Source of the DNA: Collybia mongolica
Lineage: Eukaryota > Basidiomycota > Agaricomycetes > Agaricales > Clitocybaceae
Reading direction: 5' to 3'
Assembly (NCBI GenBank): GCA_013420905.1
Contig: JAAXNY010000017.1
Coordinates: forward strand, 124,001-188,000
Length of the DNA stretch: 64,000 bases
The notes under the pieces are model-generated. The model ran no database searches. It was not told where the DNA came from and saw only the letters and a list, made by a program, of their open reading frames with translations. This document shows, piece by piece, positions 21,778-32,011 of this stretch. The position numbers and the translations under genes are program-made. Positions within the stretch are counted from its first letter, which is position 1, and every line of letters starts with the position of its first letter.

Positions 21778-22195
21778 ATGAAGGATGATGGTCCCAGTAT
21801 TGGCGCGGCGATTGTCTCGCACGTCAGGTGAGTGGATGAGGGGGATATCCATACATCCGAACGATCTGATGCGGCGATGCCCATCTTGAAAGCCGCGTGG
21901 TGACTCCATTGGTCGATGGGCCGACCGCTGAAGCAACTGTGCAACTAGCAGGGTGGGTGTCTTGTGCCTCTCGCATCCACGGAGCGGTCCACAAACATTC
22001 TGGTTTCGCTAGACTTCCTACGAGTTTACAACCCCCCGAGCCACCTGGGTAGGTTTATCCGATACCCATGTCGCTCAGAACCGTGTCTTTATTTCTTTTT
22101 CTTGATGATTCAATAGCGCGCGTCCCCGTGGCCCAGCAGAAACCGCCGCAGCGCAAGGTTCAAAGATAAAGTCAGGGGCGAAAGGGCCAGGATAA
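21778..22195 (+). CDS. Small Lys/Pro-tailed protein s3
   Basis: Four exons (21778-21827, 21893-21952, 22013-22048, 22117-22195; 50, 60, 36 and 79 nt) give 74 residues. All introns are phase 2 with GT-AG ends. Sequence features in order: MKDDGPSIGAAIVSHVS, RVVTPLVDGPTAEATVQLAG, LPTSLQPPEPPG, then ARPRGPAETAAAQ and a basic end SKIKSGAKGPG. It is a clear paralogue of s4, with the first three exons of identical length and phase. There is no Cys, so it is neither a disulphide-rich secreted peptide nor prenylated. The short hydrophobic GAAIVSHV is too brief for a membrane span. Function unknown. Confidence 0.7.
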
Positions 22196-22551
22196 AAGAA
22201 TTCCTGTTCGTCTATGAAAGCCAACTCACTGTATTCCGATAGTGGAACAACTAGGATTAGGGTATACGGGCATATGACAATGAGACAAATGTTGAGTGGG
22301 ATATGATGCCGGAAGCTCACGTCGGTCCGCCTTTGCCTCCGGTGTGCGCGCAAATTGGGGTCACCCCACCGTTGATGCGTCTAAGAATTCCACGTTTTCC
22401 CATAGGATAAGCGCCTTGGTGACCCTGCGTCGCGGGATGCGAACTTTATTTACAAAGAGTATAAGTACATTGTAAGCGTGGGCGCATGTTCCCTCCACAG
22501 TGGTTACCCAAACTTACTTCAGAACCCTACTACGTATCTACCCTTCCCATC

Positions 22552-22986
22552 ATGAAGGGTAAATCGAGTCACATTGGTGCAGTCATCGTTACTCATGTCA
22601 GGTACGGCGGGGGCGGACTCGGACGCCATCCATCGATGCGATAATCACTAACATCGGAACATATTTCGAAAGTCATCTCGTCACTCCATTAGTTGATGGA
22701 CCAACGGCTGCAGCGTCTGGTCAGGTGGCAGGGTGGGTATATATCTTGTCTTTGCCTCAGTCGATCAGCTTGATGCTCCGTAATAGCCTCCCTGCAAGCC
22801 TGAAGCCTCCGCGTCCCCCGGAGTATGTATATTTTAGATATCTTGCTGGAATTACGTTTTCATCGTTTTCTTGCATAACTTGATAGCGCGCGACCTAGAG
22901 CTCCACCGATGGCGGCTGCAGTGCAGAGTAGTAAACCGGCCGCGGGGAAGCCACAGAAGCCACCCGTGAAGGGACCAAAGCGCTGA
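22552..22986 (+). CDS. Small Lys/Pro-tailed protein s4
   Basis: Exons 22552-22601, 22673-22732, 22787-22822 and 22887-22986 (50, 60, 36 and 100 nt) give 81 residues. The order matches s3: MKGKSSHIGAVIVTHVS, HLVTPLVDGPTAAASGQVAG, LPASLKPPRPPD, ARPRAPPMAAAVQ, and a longer basic end KPQKPPVKGPKR. Conserved blocks between the two are IGA-x-IV-x-HVS, VTPLVDGPTA and ARPR-x-P. Clean exon phases and conservation at both protein ends indicate a real gene under constraint. The proline runs could be ligands of WW-like domains, but the canonical PPxY is absent. Function unknown. Confidence 0.72.
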
Positions 22987-23159
22987 TAGAACAACACCAT
23001 ATATCCTGTGAGAACCGTGTATAATACTCTCGACATGAATTAGGATATAGGCAATGGAAGATAAAGTTTACACGTCAGTGGTACAATGAAGTGTTGCATG
23101 GAAGTCGCCGGAATGCGAAGTTAAGCCAGGTTCGGTTTTTCTTGGGAGGTTGGACGGCT

Positions 23160-25660
23160 TCAGATATAGAGGCCGCTTCTTGAGCTGTCAGTTCCCATGC
23201 AATCCAGTTGCACCATACGACAACTATAGCAATCAACGCCCACGAACAATTGTGCCAAGATGCTTGAATTTTGGAAACAGATGGACAAGAACGCAGCTAG
23301 GAAGTGGACTGTCCTGAGAGATTCTAATAAGGGCCCGTCAACGGCATCACATAACCTGGATAAGATGCTCACCCCCACATAAGTCACGCATAGGGAAAAC
23401 TAAACAAAGTCGATACTTTTTATCAGTCTCCGCACAAATGCATCTTGCTTTTCTGGAAAGACGGCCTGTGAAGAGCATTGAGATGAGATACACATGTACA
23501 GACCTTGACTTACATGTGCGTAGGTGTTGTCGCTGACTTTAGTACTGTTCTGTCGGACAAGCAAGAGGCCGAGGATGATGCCTCCTATGCTGGACATCGT
23601 TAATATGTAACTAAAGCTTGTGCGGGAGAACTGGTAGTTCCCCCTGTCTATATCTACACTCTGGATGGCTAAGAACACCACGTTTGCATTAAGAAAGACA
23701 GTCGCCTATCAGCTGCCCAGTTTCAAAACCAAAAGTTCGCTGGGCCGCTCACATAAAGGGTGAATTTTTGCCATTCTGTGTTGAGTTTGTTTATGAATTT
23801 GACCCACACAGCGTCATGCAAAAGCCCATCGATCCCCATTTTTTCTAATACTCTGAGATGAACATCTGGAGCATCAAAAAGGATTGGCGACCACAGTAGC
23901 ATGAGCGACGAGCGGTTGCTTGTTGCTTTGCCGTGGATAGACTGATCCCGATTCAGGCGGGCACCGGGTTGGCCATGAAAATTTAAGGATCACTGCCGGA
24001 CTATAATGGAGGTGCCAGTGCTAGCGAACATATTTGTAGACACTCAACATGCCAAAAACATACATATATCAGTAAAGGGCAGAGTTTCTATGAGAGTCTC
24101 TCACTTAGTGTGCATGTTGATCCTTTGAATTCTGTCCCAACATTGTCTACATAACGTCACTAAAGCTGAACAATGCGTTGAGTGTAAGAATGACCCACAA
24201 GGCAAGATGTCCATTAAGCCGAGCATCTTTCACATATCTCAAGTTGTACGGAGAGTGGACGTTGGTGATATGATGAGATATAGTTGGTTCGGGATAATGG
24301 AAATGTAACGTGGGGCAAGTAATGCCTTACCTGACATATAATATATTATAATGTCTCGAAGTTTGGTTATCATTTCATCGGATAGATCTAGTGCGTGTGG
24401 AAACAGTGGGCAATGGTACCTGGAATTTTCCAGATATAAGACGAGGTGGGATCTAGGAGCAAAGAACGCATCAACGAGAGAGCTCAGTCCAGACAGAATA
24501 TCCATACCCCAGGTGCTGAACATACTAGTACCGAACTTCGATTTCGTGTCCTAGCAACATAAAATCACTGAAAAGACGCCAAAAAAACGTCATGGTGTGG
24601 GATGGAGATGTGATATCCTGAACTTCCGACCAGACCGGAAGATTGCATGCATCATAATCGTCTGAGAAGTATACGACCCTGGCTTCATGGTTCATAAAGT
24701 AATAGGAAGTTTTGATCTGTTCATTCTTTTTAGTCGACTCCAAGGCGAGGTCGTCTCTAGGAGGCCGTTGCACGTTGTAAGCCAGCAGAAAGTCATCGAT
24801 CTTATCGAGGTTAATCATGTGTTCTGGCACATGAGGCTTCATCTTGAATATTCGCCTCCGTGTAGATTCTCTGTGACATGAAATGAGAAAATTTTCAAAT
24901 AAGACCTACTTCCACTCACTTTTGTTCATGGTAAAAGTAGCGTGCGCTTTTCGGGGTGATGGTGAGTTATCTATCCAGGAGGATTATCACACCTACCGAA
25001 GCAAGGGAGTTGGAGAAGGAGTGGACATATCGTTTGTGCTCACACTTGAAACGTTGTGGTAATTGGAGAAATATTGTATTCAGTATCATCCCACGGGCTT
25101 CCGATGGGTCATGAAACGATCTATACTACAAAGACTAGGTCACTCACATAACCACACACCTAACATATCTGCCCATGCTTTCAAGGAACACTGGGCAGAT
25201 GGTCGGATGACCAAAGCGCGCTGACATTATGAGTGAGCAACTTCCTCTGCCAGTGGCTCCGCAAACTCCTGCTTTTGCAGAGGTGATGTTGCGGTAGGAA
25301 AAGCATGTTGAGTCGTATTTGGGGTATGAGAATGGGCCTGTGAAAGATCTAGAGAAGAGACCTGGGAACGTTGGGTTATGTAGCCAACTGGAGATGTGTT
25401 CTGGATTTGGGCGGTCATGGCTTGTTGCCCAAAATAGAGTGAAACATTGTAAACATCGAAAGATTTATTGACGATTTCGGCAAGTGGTTGCTGTTCCTCC
25501 GAAGAGGATCTGTAGATGTGCCTTCGTGGTCATTGTGATAGTGCTGAGGAGAATTTTAACCAGAGAAGAACCGTGGACTGCCAGGCGGAAGGTTCAGCTG
25601 AAGAAATTTTCAAAAAGGTTCCCGTGAATGTTTTCAGCAACCTTCGTAATGACAACTGGC
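23160..25660 (-). pseudogene. WW-like domain membrane protein, array copy 2 (decayed)
   Basis: This copy aligns along its length with copy 3 but carries several independent lesions relative to it. A TGG-to-TGA stop lies at 25530-25532. One base is missing at 25236/25237 (copy 3 has an extra C there on the plus strand). A TGG-to-TAG stop at 24971-24973 removes the first WW tryptophan. One extra base lies in 24940-24952, after which YFYHEQK matches copy 3's YFHHEGK only in the shifted frame. About 11 nt are missing near 23240 in the last hydrophobic segment, after which VVVWCNWIAWE is again in another frame. The second WW-like block (SYYFMNHEARVVYFSDDYDA) is intact. Separate introns could hide one lesion but not all. 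Confidence 0.75.
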
Positions 25661-25837
25661 GCATCAACTTTTAGTTTGGCGGAAGATTCCCTTTCCCTGC
25701 GAAGTGAGTGAATTAGTCAGAGTGATAATTGTTTTGGTTCTGATGTGCATCCGCCGTGGCTGTCCCAAGCTGTCCTATGAACGGAATTTGCCGCACCTCG
25801 AAATTTATAAATAAAATAACCAAGGTCGAATATTTGT

Positions 25838-26085
25838 ATGGATTTGATGTATATGAGGAACGACCACCCTCCTTTGTTTGGTCTGCCTACGGAAGACTAT
25901 CAATTTGACTCTACAACATCTACGAATTACTTGTCATACAAAAAACATGAGGCTGTTCTGAATTTATACATTAAGCTTAATCTGAATCGCTCTCTCATAG
26001 ATCTACTTACCAAGGTGCATTCTATGAAAACATCTAATATCTCACTGTTCAACGTCTCCCCAGAGAGTATTCCGAGATATGGATG
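25838..26085. other. AT-rich intergenic stretch between array copies 2 and 3
   Basis: This stretch is noticeably more AT-rich than its flanks. It contains open frames typical of low-complexity AT-rich DNA (runs of Leu, Asn and Tyr). No gene is supported apart from the possible small gene that follows. Confidence 0.3.
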
Positions 26086-26378
26086 ATGATTGGATTTTGC
26101 GGAGCTTCATCGATTCATCTTCGAATCAATTCGCAGCGTTAGCCATAACCACGCAAACAAAGGATATTATGTCTTCAACAAAATTCAAAACCTGCACATC
26201 AACATGGGGTTGCTAACTCTCCTGCTTCTTTCACTTCTCACTTATGAGTTCGTCTATTTACATAAATTACGGTATTTTATTATATTCTTTCAAATCTGGA
26301 GTACGGGGACCAGGGACAACGGGCGTACCGATTAAAGGAAGGCCTGGAAAGCTTGTTGGTAGACCAAAGCCGAAGTAG
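26079..26378 (+). CDS. Possible fifth small Lys/Pro-tailed protein (s5)
   Basis: The 3' part reads in one frame as RGPGTTGVPIKGRPGKLVGR then PKPK and a stop at 26376-26378. This strongly recalls the basic Gly/Pro/Lys ends of s1 to s4. A candidate start at 26079 gives MDDDWILRSFIDSSSNQF. The exon chain between them is not resolved, and a 50-nt first exon with a good donor is not present, so the start may be wrong. It sits on the plus strand between WW-like copies 2 and 3, in the same alternating arrangement as s1 to s4. Confidence 0.35.
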
Positions 26379-26685
26379 TTCATGAGAGGCTGGTCACTGG
26401 CATACTCGGGATTATTCCACTTCAAAGTTTTGTCCATCCTCTAAATTTTTTCAGTCTTATTGACTTCGGTCTTCGCACGAACACTTCGAGTCATTGATCG
26501 ATACTAGTATTTTAATTGTTTTTCTGCTTGACTTGAAATAGAGTTTTATCAACTTGGCAGGGCAAGGCGAGCCGAAAGAAAAACAATCACAGGTTGATAA
26601 AACATTGCGACACTTAAACAAAACCGGGTGCAATACTATCGATACATTTAAGAGAATATATACAGAATGGCAATGGATGTTGTGT

Positions 26686-29438
26686 TTATACAACAGTCAC
26701 GTCGGAGTCGCACGAAGACCGCCGAAAAATAAGAGCAGGCCAGAACCAGAGTTTTTTGGGAGTTTGAACGCTGTGGTCTGCGTCCTTGGATGGTGGATCT
26801 TTGGCTTCTTCCGTTTCAAGATCGGGAACGAATTCCTGAGGTCTCCGTTCCCATGCCGTCCAGATGCACCATACGATGAGTACAGCGATCAGCGCCCATA
26901 TAAAGCCAACAAGCAACCGTGCTGCGATGCTTGAATTTTGGAAGCACATGAACATGAACGCAGATAAGAAAGAAACCATTCTAAAAGATATTAATAAGAG
27001 GAGAAAGCTTGAACATGTAGGAATTAGACACTCACCCCCACATGAGCAAGGCATAAGGGAGACTGAACATGATTGCCATAGTTTCCAGACCAAGCCTAAC
27101 GCTGGTCCGCCTATGCAGAAATACGGACTGAAAACGCATTGGCATCAGGTGTCTGACATTTGGAAGGGGAACTTACAATTTCGTAGGCAGTATTCTTAGA
27201 TTTTGTCCGATTTTGCCGGACAAGTAAGAGGCCAAGGATAATACTCCCTATGCTGGTGGTGATTGATATATAACTGAAAATCTGGGCGGGCGAGCGATAG
27301 GTGTCTAGATAGGTATCTACACTCTGGATAGCCAGGAACGCCACATTTGCATTGAGTAAGACAGTAGCCTACCAAGTCCGAATCAGCGGGTTTTGGTGCT
27401 AAGACCCGATGAACGACTCACGTAAAGGGTAAACTCTTGCCATTCCGTATTGAGTTTGTTGATGAATTGAACCCACACAACATCACGCATGAGCCCATCA
27501 ATCCACATTTTTTCCAAGGCTCGGAGATGGACTTCTGGCGCATAGAAGAGGATAGGTGATAGCAGAAGTATGAGCCATGAGCGTTTGTTTGTCACTTTGC
27601 CGTAGACAGACTGATCTTGATTGAGGCGGGCACCAGATTGACCATGGAAATTTAAGAATCGTTGTCGTACTATAATAAAAAATAATCGGTGCTGGAGATA
27701 ATACTCCGGATGACGCTTGACATACCGAAAACATACATGAGCGAGCCTGATATGCAAATAAGTAAAGGGTAGAGAATTATAGATATTGACTCACTCAATA
27801 CGCAAGTGGATCCCTTGAATTCAGTACCAACGTTATCTGCACAACATCATTGAAGCCGGAAATTGGTAGGGCATCGAAACGACATACGAGGCAGACTATT
27901 CACTACTTTGAGCATCTTTTGCAGATCCTCTACATTATAGGGAGCAGTAGATGTAGAAGATAGCATGAGATCTAGGCAGAGGATCAATATACTGGTGGTT
28001 CAGCATGTATCGAAGCTTTCCTTTACCTGTAATGTAATACATTATGATATCCCGAAGTTCGACGACAATCTCATGGGATAACTCTAATGAGCGCGGAAAT
28101 AGTAGACAGTGGTACCTGGCATTCAAAGTTTAAGACAGGGCTCAGGTACAAGCTGGAACAAGGGAGAAATTAGTAAGAGTGTTCAAATCTAGGTAGATAA
28201 AACCATACCTAGCGGGCTGAACACACCAATACTGAACTTCGATCTCGTGCTCTGACAACAATGAGAATATTAATATTATTGAGGCGACCTTGACTGTTGC
28301 GAGAAACTTAGAAACTTACTGATGTGAGTAGGAGATGTAACGCCTTGAACTTCAGGCCAGACTGGAAGATTGCATGCATCAAACTCGTCCAAAAAATATA
28401 TGGTCCGAGTTTCGTGGTCTACAAAGTAATAGAAGGTTTCGACCTTTCCATCGTCTTGTTTGACTAGCTCTAGAACGAGGTCATCTCTGGGAGACCTTCG
28501 TATATTGTGGGCCCGTAAGAAATCATCGATATCATAGAGATTTGAGTGGACCGTTGAACACAAAACGTCGTCATAGAGATTTGCCTCGGTGAAGACCCGC
28601 TAATGATGGTATGAGAGGGGTAGGATTAGAAGCTCCGGTGTGTCACTCGCCTTTCCTTCGTGATGAAAGTAAAGCGCACCCTCAGGATGATGGTGAGGTG
28701 TCCATCCAAGCGGATCTTCGCATCTAAGGGGAATATTAAAGGGTGATAATAGATGGGCAAATAGACCTCACAGTCGGAACGTTGTGGTGAGTGGGGCAAT
28801 GCTATATTTGGTGTCTTCTCTAGGACTGTTTTCGCCGATTAGTTACAAACGACCCATGCGACATGAGGGTGAGACACTCACATAATAACGTTCCTATCGT
28901 ACCTGCCTATACACTCAGGAAAGACTGGGCTGATGGTCGGGTGCCCAAAGTGCAGCCTTGTTTTGAGTGACGCAACTTCACCTCCTGGCTCCGCGACATC
29001 CCCCATTAGCTGAACTGGCGAAGATGAAATCATATCGGGGGAAATATTTTGGGTCACGCTTGGGATTTGGGGAAGGCCTTGTGAGGGATTTAGGGAAGGG
29101 GTCCGAGATTGTTGAGTTATGTAGCCAGCTGAAGATGCATTCTGAGGGTGGGCTTGCTGTCCGATATCAGAAAGCGGAATATGACCGAGATCGAGAGATG
29201 CGTTGGCCCTTTCGATACGTGGTTGCTCTTTTACAGAGGGTTGGTATATATGTCTTCGCGACCATTGTGATAGTCTTGAAGACAGGCTTGACCAGAGAAG
29301 GATCACGGCCCGGACGGAAACATTAACCAGCGAATTTCTGAAGATGAGCCTTTTGAGAAATTTCAACAGCCATTGCAATGACAAACGGCGCATGAACCAG
29401 CCGAAACGTCGCTTAAGTGAAGCTGAACAGGGACTCAA
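26686..29438 (-). CDS. WW-like domain membrane protein, array copy 3
   Basis: The most complete copy. Near the start is a basic stretch (SASLKRRFGWFMRRLSL), then a Ser/Gln-rich linker. The first WW-like domain spans exons: CEDPLGWTPHHHPEGALYFH, HEGK, then RVFTEANLYD. The second is TFYYFVDHETRTIYFLDEFD. The C-terminal half has several hydrophobic helices (SWLILLLSPILFYA, FSYISITTSIGSIILGLLLV, and AARLLVGFIWALIAVLIVWC) and a 60-residue charged tail ending SSCDSDVTVV. About ten introns. The first WW-like block contains W-x-P-H-x-HPEG and the second lacks the first Trp of a classical WW. The start at 29438 is the longest choice and is uncertain. No lesion was seen. Function unknown. Confidence 0.65.
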
Positions 29439-29959
29439 ACTAGCTGCTGGAATGGAGGGAAAACCGAAAACTAAGAATTAGATGTAAGAATATGAAAACT
29501 GTGATGGATTCCTATTTTTGACACATGCCACTGTTGGCACCACTTGCATGAGGGCCCAACCCCGTACGGAACGGGTATGTGAGATGAAACGTACTTACCA
29601 GTGGATGTTGTGATGGTTGCGGACTTAGGCTCAGGCTCACAGGTATAATATTCAGTATTCAATCGTTCTATCTTTTATGTCCAGAATTTTGCAACTTTAC
29701 AGTTGGACTCCACCTCTGTTGTTGCTTTATCTGTCCGACGGTCTTATCCCTCGTTGACTTTTGTACTCATTGATCCAACCCCCCTCAACCGTCACAACTT
29801 TGGCCGTGCCGTTACCAATCCTACACGAATTCGAGGAGGCTCTTGCCGATGTTGTGTTGGCGCTACAAGGCCCATCCAAGGAAAGAACTGGGTTAGGGTA
29901 CAAGACTGGGGGATAACGAGGCGCACGATCGAGATCGCTGCAGACATTGCTGCGCTTAA

Positions 29960-30829
29960 CTACCCCCTGCCTCGTGCACGAGGGGTCCACGACTGCGGTT
30001 CATACGTATCCGAGGACGAAGGCATTTTCGGGAGAGAGGCTGCCAGCTTGGACCTCGCCGAAGGATGTTGAATATCGCTTGGAGCCACCTTCGGCGACAT
30101 TTCCGAAGCATTTTGCGCTAGGGTTGGTGATGGAGCCGGCTCTGGTGTTTGGGCTTGAGGTTCCGTCGGCATTGGAATAGCGGCATGCGTGGATGCACCG
30201 ATAGCATTGAGGCGCTGTACTTCGGCACGCTCTTCTTGTTCGCGAGCCTCGATCATCTTGACATTAGCACGTATTCGCTGTTGCCTGGCCACGTCGGTGT
30301 GCAGTTCCTATGTCGATCAGTCAATCATGAATGCGAATCATCCGAAACCTCAGATGCAGATACAGAGACCGACCCACCTCTATGGTAGGGGGAAAATGAC
30401 GCGTGTGAGTTAGCCACGCCGACCATTGCACTGCAAATATTCAGCTGCGAGATGCCAGTATTGTATGGGTAGCGTACCAGGTAACCTCTTTCCACCCCCA
30501 ATATATTTCCATACATCCTCCGGGTCATAGTATTGTACAGTCCTTTTCGTCCGCCGTGGGTCTGATGAATATCTGTCAGTTTAACCCGTCACGAGAAGCC
30601 TTTGCGGAATATTGACCATCCGTCGAACTAGGATTTTCATAAAATTTGTTTCCTGATGCCATGTTAGTGTTTAAGTCTCGTCGTCTACTGAGATTCCACT
30701 TTACCTTCTAAATCACGACCAACGAATCTCGACTGAATAAAGTCATTAATTCAGGCAAGCCAAGGAACTGTGCCAAAAACGCACTCGGCCTCTCCCTAAA
30801 CTACGCCACAACCTTGCAAGAAAAGCCAT
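29960..30829 (-). CDS. NDUFAF2-like mitochondrial complex I assembly factor (B17.2-like/mimitin family)
   Basis: Exons were chained from the ATG at 30827-30829: MAFLARLWRSLGRGR, then SRFVGRDLEGNKFYENPSST, then RRTKRTVQYYDPEDVW, then LPVQWSAWLTHTRHFPPTIE and ELHTDVARQQRIRAN. The G-R-D-L-x-G-N-K-[YF]-[YF]-E and W-x-x-W-L-x-H-T-R-x-x-P-P-T motifs define the NDUFA12/NDUFAF2 family. The Pro/Gln-rich tail ending SSSDTYEPQSWTPRARGRG resembles NDUFAF2 rather than the structural subunit NDUFA12. NDUFAF2 binds a late assembly intermediate of NADH dehydrogenase in mitochondria. The basic first exon fits a targeting signal. Four short introns, no lesion. Confidence 0.8.
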
Positions 30830-31370
30830 GTTTCAAGATGGACTTTCTAAGGCTACCTCAGATATTAAAGCCAACGAGAATGGTTCTGGGCAATGATGGG
30901 ACCTGAATATTGAACGTTAGTGGGGCTAAAAAGGGGGCTAGGCTTTCAGATGCAAGTTTGAGTGGTGGCTAGAGCGTCGGACATGTCGGGACGGAATGTG
31001 TGGTCATTACGTCAGCCTCTGACCGACGTCAGAAGACAAAAACAGAAATGCAATTTCATTTGCACGTATCCCAACGATCTATATACTTAGATTTTTATAT
31101 AAAAGGCTGTTAAAAAGAAACAGCAGGTTGTAACAAATCAAACTCGTAAAACACTAAAATGTACGTATTATTCCATTGAACCTTTAGGCCTTTTTTGAAT
31201 TGATACGCTCTGCTTTCATTGTGAAATCATCAGTAAGCGACCTCTCCACACACATACGGTAACACTGATCCAAGCCATACGAAGGCACGGGGGTCTACGT
31301 GGACTACATAATAAGAAACAAAAATGACAATCGCAGAGAGGAAGACAAAATCTCTCTTACCGTTCAAAGC
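30830..31370. other. Intergenic region with a strong plus-strand TATA element
   Basis: TATATAAAAG at 31096-31105 is followed 54 nt later by an ATG (31159) that is immediately followed by a donor-like GTACGT overlap. No plus-strand gene could be assembled downstream. The rest is the promoter of the minus-strand NDUFAF2-like gene and the 3' end of its neighbour. Confidence 0.35.
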
Positions 31371-31827
31371 TCAACCTTCCAGCGCTCTTTCAGAATCCCC
31401 GGCAGCATGTACCTCATTCCAGTCATAGCATTCGCGGCGCTCGCTATCCATATCACTCCAGTGATGAATCCTGTACCCAAAGTATCCCTTCGCAACGATT
31501 TCGACTTCACGAAGGTACACCCCAACGTTCCGGGCATGGGATCCACTGATCTTTGAACTGAAGCGCCGGAAAAGATGCCCATATCTTGAAAGTCTAGGGT
31601 GTTCGCCGACGGTAAACTCGATCCTCCCCAATTTATCAATAATCATAATGCTATCATTTTGGTATTTGTTTTTGACTTCTTCAAGGAAAGCCGCCCACTT
31701 CCGCTGGAGTCCATGCAACAGTAATTATAAGTACAACCATAGTTTGTGTGAGTACGACCGTTCTTACATTGTCGAGATCAGATTCCGTCAAAGGAGGATA
31801 GAGGTCAAACCCTTCATCAATGCCCAT
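31371..31827 (-). CDS. Conserved fungal protein of unknown function (MGIxEGFDLYPxL family)
   Basis: Two exons, 31768-31827 and 31371-31703, give 130 residues in phase. The start MGIDEGFDLYPPLTESDLDN and the later IEFTVGEHPRLSRYGHLFRR, FSSKISG, EIVAKGYFGYRIHHWSD and CYDWNEVH are features of a small protein family I recall from many mushroom and mould genomes. The GEHP and RFSSKISG blocks are the most conserved. No enzyme motif, signal peptide or membrane segment is visible. No function is known to me. Confidence 0.7.
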
Positions 31828-32011
31828 TTTATGCAATCAGACAAAATTACGGGAAAAGTTTGATAGTGACTTCCAAGATTGTTCCAATGACCTCGAACTT
31901 ATTTATACCTCGTGAGGTCCCACGATCCAGACATGACTCTCCCCTTGTATTCCAGTGTCAGAAAATCAATCATTATAAACCCAAGAGGTTTAAATCTACA
32001 ATTGAAGCGGA

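Noticed and set aside
20183..22986. Idea that s1-s4 are mating pheromone precursors
   Set aside because: They lack a C-terminal CaaX motif and contain almost no cysteine, which basidiomycete pheromone precursors require.
29320..29481. Plus-strand frame ending GMEGKPKTKN, resembling the small Lys/Pro tails
   Set aside because: It is antisense to the 5' exon of WW-like copy 3 and has no 50-nt first exon. The resemblance is only a few residues, so it was not listed as another small gene.
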